NCBI GenBank assembly: GCA_051000815.1
Contig: JBPCNX010000082.1
Location: forward strand, 11,697-75,696
Direction of reading: 5' to 3'
DNA from: PSRF01 sp051000815
Lineage (GTDB): Bacteria; Acidobacteriota; Blastocatellia; Pyrinomonadales; Pyrinomonadaceae
DNA: 64,000 nt
A program made the translations under genes and the position numbers. Shown here piece after piece: positions 26,792 through 35,277 of this stretch (the first letter of the stretch is position 1; each line of letters begins with the position of its first letter). The notes beneath the pieces were generated by a model that searched no databases, had not been told where the DNA came from, and saw only the letters and a program-made list of their open reading frames with translations.

Positions 26792-27697
26792 TTAAATAGT
26801 TAAATCTGCCTGAGAGCAACCAATGTACATCATTGGGAAGTTTGAGTAAGTTCGATAACAAACAGCGTACGCAGCGCCCGCACACAGAATTAGGATGAGA
26901 CAGGCAATAGAATAATCGATCCCTTCCTTTTTTACGTTTTTGCGAAGGGGCGTACCTGAAAGTTTTTCAACGGACACTATCAAACCTCCCAGTCGTTCTT
27001 GCATCGTTGCTCCTGAAGCGTTCTTACTTTCTCTTATATTCTTCATCTCCCTGGAGATTTTTTCTTTAATGAATGCCCTGCCCGCGAGGCGCTCTGATGC
27101 AATCTCAGTACTCTGTTCTGTGATTGGCGTTGACGAAATATCGTGCTCAATTATCATGGCGATACGCTCGGGATCAGACTCGCCAGAGGCAGAAGCTTTG
27201 CCCAAAGCATGGAGCGCGATTGCAGCCTGCTCCCGCATTCCAAGCATTCTATTATTCAGTCTATTGACATTTACGTTTTCGCCTTCACTGCTCCCATCCT
27301 CTAAATACACTGCCGATAATCGAAGCTCGCGAACTGATATATCCGCAGCGGAAGGCTTTAAATTGGCAACCGGTATTCGTTCTGTGTGGTAATGTCCGGG
27401 CCCTAAGGAAAGACCAAATGAAGTGAGGCCGCCCTCGCCTGACGATAACGTATAGGCAAGAACGGTTTTGTCAGACTGGTTCATTACCTTAACTTCCAAG
27501 GTAGCGCCCTCACCTTCCCCTACTTTCCTGGTGCTAATGACTTTCAACGCAAGCGTCCTATTTTGGACTCTAACGTCGATTTCCTGAGCGGGTGTTTGCT
27601 TGCGTGTTATACGTCCGGAGGCCCAAACTACGACTCCTAGAATTAATCCTGCACAAGCAAAGACAATGAAGGTTGTTTTCGCTCGAGAGAGACCCAT
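26792..27697 (-). CDS. membrane-anchored protein with an FxDGxxEG-type domain (copy 1)
   Basis: 301 residues. I choose the ATG at 27697, with AGGAGA about 11 nt upstream. An N-terminal membrane helix (TTFIVFACAGLILGVVVWA) anchors an extracytoplasmic beta-sandwich-like domain containing TLEVKVMNQSDKTVLAY and AVYLEDGSSEGE. A charged helical part follows, then a second membrane helix (SIACLILILCAGAAYAVCY). The domain recurs in the 27971-28522 and 55417-56613 products. Its stop codon TAA is directly followed, in the same frame, by the open frame of the broken gene at 25837-26791. Function unknown. Confidence 0.75.
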   Translation of the reverse strand: MGLSRAKTTFIVFACAGLILGVVVWASGRITRKQTPAQEIDVRVQNRTLALKVISTRKVGEGEGATLEVKVMNQSDKTVLAYTLSSGEGGLTSFGLSLGPGHYHTERIPVANLKPSAADISVRELRLSAVYLEDGSSEGENVNVNRLNNRMLGMREQAAIALHALGKASASGESDPERIAMIIEHDISSTPITEQSTEIASERLAGRAFIKEKISREMKNIRESKNASGATMQERLGGLIVSVEKLSGTPLRKNVKKEGIDYSIACLILILCAGAAYAVCYRTYSNFPMMYIGCSQADLTI

Positions 27698-27970
27698 GAT
27701 AGTTGATTCTCCTTTTAGCGACAGCGGACTCGAAGGAGTGAGGCCGTTGCTAACCTTAAACGGTGGCAAGAACTGAGGCACTTTTCTGAAAGCTAAGGCT
27801 ACTTATATATCCCGCAAGTGCGCTAGTCAACTAGCATTCTTTAGTAGCATTCTTTAGTAGGGTGTTGTCGTTTCTAGCAAAGATCTTGGCAACATGTATT
27901 TGGTATTTAACATCAAGCGTAAAAGCATCGGCATGGAACTTCAATTAGGGTTTGATCCACTCCGAATACC

Positions 27971-28522
27971 TCATTGGTTGGGTTTCCTTTCCGTAGACAG
28001 TCGTTGCTTCTCGGCCCTGTGTCGTGCTCTTTCACGTACTCTTATCTTGTGCATGAACTTCAAAGTAGTCTCGTCACCTTCTTCTGTTCCGTCAGCGAAC
28101 GTGGCGGCATCTATCACGATAGGAGCGTCGCGAGTAAGCTCGTCGTTCATTTCGGCTGTTAGCGTGCCGTAAGGCTCGATAATAACAGTAGGATTTTCTT
28201 CGTCCTCATTTCCGTCCTTCGAAATACCTGACTCGCCAGACGTAATGTGTACAGCCATAACCGCGCGGTTAGAGTTGTTGCGTATCTCAAACGCCACGCC
28301 TGGCGCATCGGTACTTGGCCTGACAATTCTGGCATTGATTATTTCGAGATCCTTAACCTTAGACATGGTGCGCGGTATTGAAGATAGCCAATCCTTGGGA
28401 TGCTGCTGTTTAGGCTCTTGTCTCTTCGCGCTAAACACAACCACACTGACGAGCAGGGCAGTAACGGCCATCACAGCAGCAACAAGAAAGGGCCACTTTC
28501 CCTTCGAGTTTCGATTTATCAT
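27971..28522 (-). CDS. membrane-anchored protein with an FxDGxxEG-type domain (copy 2)
   Basis: 183 residues, ATG with AGGAGA 6 nt upstream. One N-terminal membrane helix (PFLVAAVMAVTALLVSVVVFSA), then the domain also found in the 26792-27697 product: VAFEIRNNSNRAVMAVHITSG and IDAATFADGTEEGDE. It lacks the C-terminal helix of copy 1. The leaders of copies 1 and 2 also share sequence, so the pair is a tandem duplication. A basic C-terminus (RVRERARHRAEKQR) ends the protein. Function unknown. Confidence 0.75.
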   Translation of the reverse strand: MINRNSKGKWPFLVAAVMAVTALLVSVVVFSAKRQEPKQQHPKDWLSSIPRTMSKVKDLEIINARIVRPSTDAPGVAFEIRNNSNRAVMAVHITSGESGISKDGNEDEENPTVIIEPYGTLTAEMNDELTRDAPIVIDAATFADGTEEGDETTLKFMHKIRVRERARHRAEKQRLSTERKPNQ

Positions 28523-28888
28523 TTTTATCTCCTACGGATTGAACCAGCTGGAGCGGGACTCGTGGAGGAGTGAGGCTCTTGCTAGTAATTAATTAACAGG
28601 AGCGGAGCTTGTGGCAGGACTTCTGCTAACGTTTAAGATTCTTACGTGTCTCGACCGTACGCCCGGTGAGATTCCTTGTCAAGAAGTGGTCTCGACGGGC
28701 AACGACTCATTTCTGGCAAGAATTCTGGCAGGCGTTTGAATCTACGGAGTCGCTCACCGGAAGGCAATGGCTAAGTCTTGTTTACTTGTCAAAACGCCGG
28801 CTGGCAACGCTCTAACCAAAGAAATTCCACATTTTCGAAGCTTCTGGCTTAGTATGGCACTCATCTAGTCATTGGATGGAGGCAGGCA
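28523..28888. other. 366-nt intergenic region between divergent genes
   Basis: The left end carries the leader shared with the 26792-27697 gene (GGAGTGAGGC followed by TTGCTA). The rest should hold promoters for the divergent units. I see several TTCTGGCAAG/TTCTGGCAGG-like repeats (about 28709-28735) and no ORF of note. Confidence 0.5.
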
Positions 28889-29359
28889 ATGCAAGGACGT
28901 GTTTTCCAACTTAACACTTCTCCCGGTGGCGTGCCGAAGCTTGCAGTACGCGAGGCTGAAGTGACTGAGTTGGGATTGGCCGGCGACGCGCATAAGTTTC
29001 CCGATATCCACGGTGGTCCTGAACGCGCACTTTGTTTGTTTTCATTGGAAAGGATTCTTGAGCTCCAGGCAGAAGGTCATCCGATCTTTCCCGGCGCCGT
29101 TGGTGAAAACGTGACGATCTCCGGAATCGACTGGAACGAGGTCATACCCGGAAAGCAGTTGTCGCTTGGCGAAGAGGTACTCGTCGAGATTACCAGCTAC
29201 ACGTCGCCCTGCAATTCAATTCCGGAGTCGTTTGTCAGCGGCGCCTATCAACGGATCTCGCAAAAAGTTCATCCCGGATGTTCGCGAGTGTATGCTCGGG
29301 TGCTGCGGCCAGGGCGAATCGCGGTCGGCCAGACGGTTCAACTTGCTGATGAGAGTTGA
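28889..29359 (+). CDS. MOSC-domain protein
   Basis: A 156-residue MOSC (molybdenum cofactor sulfurase C-terminal) domain protein. GDAHKFPDIHGGPERALCLFS is the typical core and SPCNSI contains the invariant Cys that carries a sulfur or binds Mo cofactor. RVLRPGRIAVGQTV is the usual end. It would act on molybdopterin-linked chemistry in the cytosol. GGATGGAGGC provides a ribosome-binding site. It precedes a YdeP-type molybdenum oxidoreductase by 69 nt, so it may help mature or partner that enzyme. Confidence 0.88.
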   Translation: MQGRVFQLNTSPGGVPKLAVREAEVTELGLAGDAHKFPDIHGGPERALCLFSLERILELQAEGHPIFPGAVGENVTISGIDWNEVIPGKQLSLGEEVLVEITSYTSPCNSIPESFVSGAYQRISQKVHPGCSRVYARVLRPGRIAVGQTVQLADES

Positions 29360-29428
29360 GGCATCACAACTTCTCTCTTCTTGGCGGTAGTGCCACTATT
29401 CGCAGTAACGCCATTAGATCTTAGCCAG

Positions 29429-31771
29429 ATGGCAGACAATCACGATAAAACATCGCCGCGTGCGCAGCCCCCCGAAGAACTCGTTCCGGTTCAGATCAAA
29501 CCTCTAAGTAAGTCTGCCGGCGGTGTTCCCGCCATCATCTCTACGGTAAAGAGCGCCTGGTCAGAAATGGGAGCCGTGCGGAGCCTGCGCACTCTGCTAA
29601 AACTGAATCAGCAGGATGGCTTCGATTGCCCGGGCTGTGCCTGGCCCGAACCCGACGGCAAACGTTCTCACGCCGAGTTCTGCGAGAATGGCGCGAAACA
29701 CGTTGCGGATGAAGCAACTACAAAACGCGTCACGCCGGAGTTTTTTGCAGAATGGAGCGTGGCGGATCTTTCAAACAAGTCCGATTACTGGTTAGGTAAG
29801 CAGGGACGAATCACACACCCGCTCGTACTGCGGCGCGGCGCCACGCACTACGGACCAATTAGTTGGGACGACGCGTTTACCCTCATCGCTGACGAACTCA
29901 ATTCTCTTAACAACCCCGACGAAGCAGTTTTCTATACTTCCGGACGAACCAGCAACGAGGCAGCATTTCTTTATCAACTGTTTGTTCGGCAGTTTGGCAC
30001 CAACAATCTTCCTGATTGTTCCAACATGTGTCACGAATCAAGCGGTTGGGCGTTAACGGAAACTATCGGAGCCGGAAAGGGAACGGTAACTCTTGAGGAT
30101 TTTGATCTGGCTCAGGCGATTTTTGTTATCGGCCAGAACCCGGGGACAAATCATCCGCGCATGCTGACGGCCCTTGAGCGGGCGAAGCGAAACGGTTGCA
30201 AGCTCGTGCACATAAATCCCCTGCCTGAGGCAGGCATGACAAGCTTCAAGCACCCGCAGGATGTCCTTTCCTGGATTGGTGAGGGAACACAACTCGCCGA
30301 TCTCTTTCTGCAGGTGCGTATCAATGGCGATGTCGCGCTGCTGAAGGGAATCATGAAAGAAGTGTTGGCTGCCGAAGAGCTGCAACCTGGCAGGGTGCTT
30401 GACCAGAAGTTTATCGAGCAACACACCGCGGGATTCGCTGAGTTCGTCGCCGCGTTGCGCCGGATTGAATGGCCGGAGATCATTGAGCTGTGCGGCATTC
30501 CGCGGGCCGAAATACAGGCTGCAGCAAGACTCTTCATCGAGTCGGAGCGGACAATCTTCTGCTGGGCCATGGGACTCACGCAGCACAAAAATGCTGTAGC
30601 CAACATTCAGGAAATCGTAAATCTAATGTTGCTCCGCGGTCAGATCGGAAAGGCCGGCGCCGGTTTGTGTCCGGTGCGCGGGCACAGCAACGTGCAGGGG
30701 GATCGCACGATGGGAATTTCCGAGCGTCCCGCTGCTGAATTTCTCGACAGGCTGGGAAGCGAATTCGGTTTTGAGCCGCCTCGTACGCATGGGCTGGATA
30801 CTGTTGACGCAATTCAGGCCATGCACAGCGGGAAGGCGAAGGTATTTTTTGCCCTCGGTGGAAACTTTCTCTCGGCAACGCCGGACACGGAATACACGGC
30901 CACTGCGTTGCGACGCTGCCGGCTCACGGCGCACGTTTCGACGAAACTAAACCGCGCACACCTGGTGACAGGCGAGCAAGCTTTGATTCTGCCGTGTCTG
31001 GGACGAACCGAAATTGACATGCAGGCCGGCGGCGTCCAGTTTGTCACTACAGAAAACTCGATGGCCGTTGTGCAGGCGTCGCGCGGGTTTCTACCTCCGG
31101 CATCGGCAGAGCTGCTTAGTGAGCCGGCCATCGTCGTGCGGCTGGCCCGCGCGACACTGAGTAATCGGTCAACAGCCAATTGGGAAGAATTGCTGGCGGA
31201 CTATGATCGCACGCGAGAACGCATCGAACGAGTTATTCCAGGATTTGAAAATTACAATCAGCGAGTTCGCCAGCCCGGTGGTTTCTATCTGCCAAGCGCT
31301 CCTCGCCAACGTGTCTTTCGAACGCCGAGCCTTAAAGCAGTTTTTACTGTTCACGAATTGCCCCGACGCCAACTCAAGCCAGGACAGTTCCTGATGATGA
31401 CCATTCGCAGTCACGACCAGTTTAATACTTCCATCTACGGACTGAACGATCGTTACCGCGGAATACAAGGCGGACGACGGGTCGTGCTGCTCAATCCTGA
31501 GGATATTTCGGCTGCAGGTCTAAGGGCCGGCGATATGGTGGATCTCACCAGCCATTTCGAAGGAGAAGAGAGGGTGGCGCTGGGTTTTACAGTTGTGCCC
31601 TACAGCATTCCTCCCCGCTGCGCTGCCACCTATTTCCCTGAGACGAATGTTCTAGTTCCGGTTCGAAGCGTAGCGGAGAAGAGCAACACCCCGGCGTCCA
31701 AGTCGGTCGTTATTAGTGTTCGTCCGTCTGTTGCGAAGACCGAACGGCCTCATCCGGATGATGTTGAGTGA
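29429..31771 (+). CDS. FdhF/YdeP-family molybdopterin oxidoreductase
   Basis: About 780 residues, bis-MGD oxidoreductase alpha subunit of the YdeP type. FDCPGCAWPEPDGKR is the N-terminal signature of this family. NMCHESSGWALTETIGAGKGTV and IFVIGQNPGTNHPRM contact the guanine dinucleotide cofactor, and GLCPVRGHSNVQGDRTMGI is highly typical. The C-terminal domain has the IYGLNDRYRGI segment. It has Cys codons rather than an in-frame TGA at these positions, so it is not a selenoprotein despite the nearby selB. The ATG at 29429 lacks a clear ribosome-binding site; a TTG at 29381 would add 16 residues. In Escherichia coli YdeP supports acid resistance; the substrate is unknown. Confidence 0.9.
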   Translation: MADNHDKTSPRAQPPEELVPVQIKPLSKSAGGVPAIISTVKSAWSEMGAVRSLRTLLKLNQQDGFDCPGCAWPEPDGKRSHAEFCENGAKHVADEATTKRVTPEFFAEWSVADLSNKSDYWLGKQGRITHPLVLRRGATHYGPISWDDAFTLIADELNSLNNPDEAVFYTSGRTSNEAAFLYQLFVRQFGTNNLPDCSNMCHESSGWALTETIGAGKGTVTLEDFDLAQAIFVIGQNPGTNHPRMLTALERAKRNGCKLVHINPLPEAGMTSFKHPQDVLSWIGEGTQLADLFLQVRINGDVALLKGIMKEVLAAEELQPGRVLDQKFIEQHTAGFAEFVAALRRIEWPEIIELCGIPRAEIQAAARLFIESERTIFCWAMGLTQHKNAVANIQEIVNLMLLRGQIGKAGAGLCPVRGHSNVQGDRTMGISERPAAEFLDRLGSEFGFEPPRTHGLDTVDAIQAMHSGKAKVFFALGGNFLSATPDTEYTATALRRCRLTAHVSTKLNRAHLVTGEQALILPCLGRTEIDMQAGGVQFVTTENSMAVVQASRGFLPPASAELLSEPAIVVRLARATLSNRSTANWEELLADYDRTRERIERVIPGFENYNQRVRQPGGFYLPSAPRQRVFRTPSLKAVFTVHELPRRQLKPGQFLMMTIRSHDQFNTSIYGLNDRYRGIQGGRRVVLLNPEDISAAGLRAGDMVDLTSHFEGEERVALGFTVVPYSIPPRCAATYFPETNVLVPVRSVAEKSNTPASKSVVISVRPSVAKTERPHPDDVE

Positions 31772-31803
31772 GATAATGTATTTAAGAACAGGGGCAGAAC
31801 CGT

Positions 31804-32307
31804 GTGACGATCATGACATTTGAACTGGCTGCACAAGAACATTCTACGAAGACTGAACTCTTTACGAGTCTCGGCGAACAGTTGCGCAGCCTGCTGCATG
31901 ACGAACGCGATTTAATTGCGAACGCCGCCAACCTTTCCTCTCTCCTTTTTTATTCTTTACCGAATCTCAATTGGGCGGGACTCTACCTGCTCAAGAATGA
32001 GGAACTTGTTCTTGGCCCGTTTCAGGGAAAACCCGCCTGTGTGCGCATAAAGTTGGGACAGGGTGTGTGCGGAACTGCCGCGAGCCGCCGTCAGACAATC
32101 CTGGTCGAGAACGTCCACGACTTTCCCGGACACATCGCCTGCGACAGCGCGTCGAATTCGGAAATCGTCGTTCCAATTCTGAAAGAGGATCGGCTGATCG
32201 GCGTGCTTGATCTCGATAGTCCGTCGTTCGCGAGGTTCGATGAAGATGATGCGCGAGGATTGAATGAGTTGGTAAACATCTTTATTGCCGCTACTAGTCT
32301 TGACTGA
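31804..32307 (+). CDS. msrC: free methionine-(R)-sulfoxide reductase (GAF fold)
   Basis: 167 residues. It reduces free Met-R-sulfoxide to methionine. The three conserved cysteines are C79 (KPACVRI), C89 (GQGVCGTA) and C113 (GHIACDSASNSEIV), with the same 10 and 24 residue spacings as in E. coli fRMsr. LNWAGLYLL and GPFQGKPACVRI are hallmark blocks. The GTG at 31804 has AGGGG about 10 nt upstream; an ATG at 31813 is the alternative. It sits between the molybdenum oxidoreductase (32 nt) and pirin (44 nt), consistent with an oxidative-stress operon. Confidence 0.93.
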   Translation: MTIMTFELAAQEHSTKTELFTSLGEQLRSLLHDERDLIANAANLSSLLFYSLPNLNWAGLYLLKNEELVLGPFQGKPACVRIKLGQGVCGTAASRRQTILVENVHDFPGHIACDSASNSEIVVPILKEDRLIGVLDLDSPSFARFDEDDARGLNELVNIFIAATSLD

Positions 32308-32351
32308 GATTCACCCTCAAAAACTTTCGCAATTCAGGGTAAGCTGTTCAT

Positions 32352-33050
32352 ATGATCAAGATTCGCAAAGCCGACGCGCGTGGTCATTTCGACTTCCGCT
32401 GGTTGAATACTTTTCATACCTTTTCTTTCGGCGAGTATTACGATCCCGCCTTCATGGGGTTTCGCAGCCTGCGGGTCATCAACGAAGACTTCGTGCACCA
32501 GGGACGCGGCTTTCCTACTCATGGTCACCGCGACATGGAAATTATCACTTACATCCTGCAAGGCGCCCTCGAACATCGCGATAGCATGGGTAATGGTTCC
32601 GTGATCCGCCCCGGCGATGTGCAGCGAATGACCGCGGGCACAGGCGTGACGCATAGCGAATCCAATCCATCGCGCGAGGAAGCCGCACATCTGCTTCAGA
32701 TCTGGATCTTGCCCAACCAGGAGGGTCTTAAACCGGGTTATGAACAAAAACCATTCACCGACGCACAGAAGCAGGGCAGGTTATGTTTGATAGCGTCGGC
32801 CGACGGTCGCGAGGGTTCGGTTACGATTCATCAGGACTCCAGTGTCTACGCGACGCTCTTGGAAGCCGGAGAGGAAGTTGTGCATGAGCTTGCGCCGGGC
32901 CGCCATGCCTGGGTTCAGCTTGCACGCGGATCTGTGACGCTTAATGGCGAAAGACTGGAACAGGGAGACGGCGCTGCCGTTAGTAATGAGGTAAAGCTTG
33001 AGATCACCGGTCGCGAAGCGGCGGAGGTTTTACTGTTCGACTTGGCGTGA
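32352..33050 (+). CDS. pirin-family bicupin protein
   Basis: A 232-residue bicupin of the pirin/YhhW type. The N-terminal cupin has FPTHGHRDMEIITYIL and TGVTHSESNPS, giving three His and one Glu as metal ligands. WLNTFHTFSFGEYYDPAFMGF is the signature opening. Homologues show quercetin dioxygenase activity or act as regulators; the in vivo role here is unknown. A 7-bp hairpin (33062-33090) follows the stop but lacks a T tract. Confidence 0.92.
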   Translation: MIKIRKADARGHFDFRWLNTFHTFSFGEYYDPAFMGFRSLRVINEDFVHQGRGFPTHGHRDMEIITYILQGALEHRDSMGNGSVIRPGDVQRMTAGTGVTHSESNPSREEAAHLLQIWILPNQEGLKPGYEQKPFTDAQKQGRLCLIASADGREGSVTIHQDSSVYATLLEAGEEVVHELAPGRHAWVQLARGSVTLNGERLEQGDGAAVSNEVKLEITGREAAEVLLFDLA

Positions 33051-33215
33051 ATTGCGAGTATCCTCGGCAGAAGAAAAAGAGGCGCCGAGGCCATCAAGCT
33101 GAAGGCACACTTCAAATGAACCGCCCCACCGCTTTTATTTAGTGCTCATCAGCGGTGAGCAGTAATTTCTAAGCCAAAGGCAGCCGGGTTAGTTAATCCG
33201 CCAGTCTCAGACGAA

Positions 33216-33422
33216 CTACCTTGCGAACATGCTGAAGATAGCCAGCACGAACTCGTCAGTAATCTCTTCGGTAATGCCGTCGGATATGTCGCCGTCGTTG
33301 TCGGCCGGTGCGGCCGCTGGTGGCGGTGGCGGCGGCACAAAATCACCGGACGGAATATCTCCGGCTAACGTGTTAGTCACAAAAACACACGCGAGTGCGA
33401 TTGCCATTGCAAAGCGCTTCAT
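33216..33422 (-). CDS. tiny secreted proline-rich peptide
   Basis: 68 residues. The ATG at 33422 has AAGGAGA at good spacing, a strong start. A textbook signal peptide (MKRFAMAIALACVFVTNTLAG) is followed by DIPSGDFVPPPPPPAAAP, an acidic stretch (DNDGDISDGITEEITDE) and a short hydrophobic C-terminus (FVLAIFSMFAR). The mature product would be about 47 residues. It is divergent from the TPR/Fis-HTH regulator with 156 bp between starts. The size and layout suggest an exported signal or structural peptide under control of that regulator; this is inference. Confidence 0.7.
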   Translation of the reverse strand: MKRFAMAIALACVFVTNTLAGDIPSGDFVPPPPPPAAAPADNDGDISDGITEEITDEFVLAIFSMFAR

Positions 33423-33447
33423 TGATGGTTCTCCTTTTGGTTGGGGA

Positions 33448-33554
33448 TGCAAGGGTTCTTACATCGGCAGGAATAGAACAACATCCAGACGTTCCTTGCA
33501 AGCATGTAGCTTGGCGACTAATATCCCGCCCCGTAATTGCAAGTTCTCTTACAC
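33448..33554. promoter_or_regulatory. divergent promoter region with repeated GCAAG sites
   Basis: On the + strand TTGCAA (33496-33501), 17 nt and TAATAT (33519-33524) form a good promoter for the regulator. Near-identical direct repeats flank it: TGCAAGGGTTCTTACAT at 33448-33464 and TTGCAAGTTCTCTTACAC at 33537-33554. The -35 itself is a third TTGCAAG. The repeats lie near the start of each divergent gene and look like sites for a shared regulator, possibly the adjacent TPR/HTH protein. Confidence 0.5.
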
Positions 33555-33578
33555 TCACATCGAAGAGGCTCATTTTGC

Positions 33579-35057
33579 ATGAAGATAACCTCGCCTAAGC
33601 TCAACACGTCGCACCTTACTGCCAATGAAGAAGCGCTACTAAGATGTCAGAGTGCTTTGGAGCTAAAAGACAAGGGTGATTATCAAGGTGCGCAGGACGT
33701 AATGCGTCCGGTGTGGAAGCGGGTTGGAGAGTTCCCTCAAATCAAAGCGCTTCATGAGTCGGTAGCTGCGGAAGTCTTCTTATGTGTCGGAGTTTTGACT
33801 GGGTGGATCGGCAGTAAGGACGAGGTTAAGGAAGCTCAAGAAACGGCCAAAAATCTTATTAGCGAAAGCATTACTTATTATGAATCAGTGCGCGACGGAA
33901 AAAAGATCGCGGCCGCGCGGGTAGAACTCGCTTACTGTTATTGGCGAGAAGGGGCGTACGACGAAGCGCGCATTATGCTCAGCGAAGCGCTTCAGAAACT
34001 TACAGCTGAGGGCAACACAAGAGCCAGAGCCCTACTTAGGCTGGCAATCGTTGAGTGGTCGGCTTCAAGGTACAATAAAGCCTTAGAAATTCTCACTGAT
34101 AATTCAGCACTATTTGAGAAGATTTCCAGCCATGCTGTGAAGGGTGCGTACCATAGCCAGATCGCAATAGTGCTTCGACATTTAGCCAAGTCACAATTTG
34201 AGAGAAGAGAAGACTACTTTCAACAAGCTATAATTGAATTCGAGAAGGCCGACTATCATTTCAAGTTAGCCCAAAATAAAGTGTTTCGGGCCGACGTAAA
34301 AAACAATGTAGGCCTTATTCTTTGTAACTTGTCTCGATTTAGAGAGGCACATAAGTATCTTGAAGAGGCTCGACGTCTCGCGGTCAGTATTAGGAATAAA
34401 GTACGAACAGCAGAAATTGATGAAAGCCGAGCGCAAGTTTTAATTGCGGAGAAGAAACTAAAGGAAGCCGACGTAGTCTGTCGTGGCGCGGTAATGGTTT
34501 TGGAAAAGAGCGGGCACCAATGCCTGCTCGCGGACGCTCTCATCACTCACGGCATCATTCTCGCTCGCCTCAGGAGGCTCGAAAGGGCGCAGTTCACTTT
34601 TCAGCGTGCCATTGAGATTGCTCATCAGGTGGGCGCGCTCAACAAAGCCGGCCTTGCCGCGCTGACGATGATGGAAGAGTTGGATGATCTCTCGCCGGAA
34701 ATCCTCTATTCAGCGTACGACCGTGCGAGCGAATGGCTCGCCAAGTCTCAGAGTCAGGATATCTCGCAAAGATTGAACGCCGTTGCCAGGAAGGTTGTCT
34801 TGAGCGTCGGTGGCGAGGTGAAACCGACAGAAGCAACCGAAACGCTCTTAAACAAACCGTGCGATCTGCAGAAAGAGGTGTTGAAGTTTGAGGGGTCGCT
34901 AATCAAGCAAGCGCTGTCGAAAGTCAATGGAAGTGTCACGCGGGCCGCGGAACTCCTGAATCTGAGTTATCAGGGCCTTGCCTATATCATCGGTACCAGG
35001 CACAAGGATTTACTCAAGGAGCGCTCGCCGATTCGGAGGCGCTCGCGAAGAGAATAA
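33579..35057 (+). CDS. TPR-repeat regulator with C-terminal Fis-type HTH
   Basis: 492 residues. Residues about 20-410 form an array of TPR-like helical hairpins (for example YDEARIMLSEALQKL, REAHKYLEEARRLAV, LERAQFTFQRAIEIA). The C-terminal part (about 435-485) is a Fis/NtrC-type helix-turn-helix: LIKQALSKVNGSVTRAAELLNLSYQGLAYII. No receiver, AAA+ or membrane segment. The TPR region probably senses a peptide or protein, and the HTH binds DNA. The start is the ATG at 33579, downstream of a sigma-70-like promoter. Codon use is more AT-rich than neighbouring housekeeping genes, perhaps a sign of transfer or relaxed selection. Confidence 0.85.
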   Translation: MKITSPKLNTSHLTANEEALLRCQSALELKDKGDYQGAQDVMRPVWKRVGEFPQIKALHESVAAEVFLCVGVLTGWIGSKDEVKEAQETAKNLISESITYYESVRDGKKIAAARVELAYCYWREGAYDEARIMLSEALQKLTAEGNTRARALLRLAIVEWSASRYNKALEILTDNSALFEKISSHAVKGAYHSQIAIVLRHLAKSQFERREDYFQQAIIEFEKADYHFKLAQNKVFRADVKNNVGLILCNLSRFREAHKYLEEARRLAVSIRNKVRTAEIDESRAQVLIAEKKLKEADVVCRGAVMVLEKSGHQCLLADALITHGIILARLRRLERAQFTFQRAIEIAHQVGALNKAGLAALTMMEELDDLSPEILYSAYDRASEWLAKSQSQDISQRLNAVARKVVLSVGGEVKPTEATETLLNKPCDLQKEVLKFEGSLIKQALSKVNGSVTRAAELLNLSYQGLAYIIGTRHKDLLKERSPIRRRSRRE

Positions 35058-35114
35058 ACGGCAAAGCACACCGCACATGACACTTCTTACTCCCAGAACG
35101 TTGTTACATTGTTT

Positions 35115-35277
35115 TACGGATCGGAGATGCACGAGGCGGCCAAACGTGCTTCTCCGTGTGCGGCCACATTCTTTAGGTTGGGAAAGAATGTGAGTTGCGT
35201 AGGCGCCACCTCCTTATGGGGTTAGTTTGGCGTCGCAAAGACCGGCACGCCCTCACACGTGCCGGTCCTTGTCTTTT
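35115..35277 (+). ncRNA. candidate structured RNA with own terminator
   Basis: Three hairpins precede a terminator within about 160 nt. P1: CGGAGATGCACG (35122-35133) with CGTGCTTCTCCG (35145-35156), one T-T mismatch. P2: CACATTCTTT (35165-35174) with AAAGAATGTG (35183-35192), perfect. P3: a GGCGCCA/TGGCGTC-type pairing around 35200-35235. No ORF covers the unit. An AT-rich stretch (TTGTTACATTGTTTTAC, 35101-35117) could contain the promoter. No match to tmRNA, SRP RNA or a riboswitch I know. Confidence 0.55.
35240..35277 (+). terminator. intrinsic terminator of the candidate RNA
   Basis: GACCGGCACG (35240-35249) pairs perfectly with CGTGCCGGTC (35258-35267) across an 8-nt loop. It is followed by CTTGTCTTTT. 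Confidence 0.85.

Noticed and set aside
29429..31771. Selenocysteine-containing formate dehydrogenase linked to selB
   Set aside because: The reading frame is uninterrupted and shows YdeP-type signatures with Cys codons. No in-frame TGA or SECIS-like hairpin is evident, and selB is more than 20 kb away.
35115..35277. c-di-GMP (GEMM) riboswitch for the PATAN gene
   Set aside because: The conserved GEMM core and tetraloop-receptor sequences are not present, and the unit terminates 268 nt before the gene.
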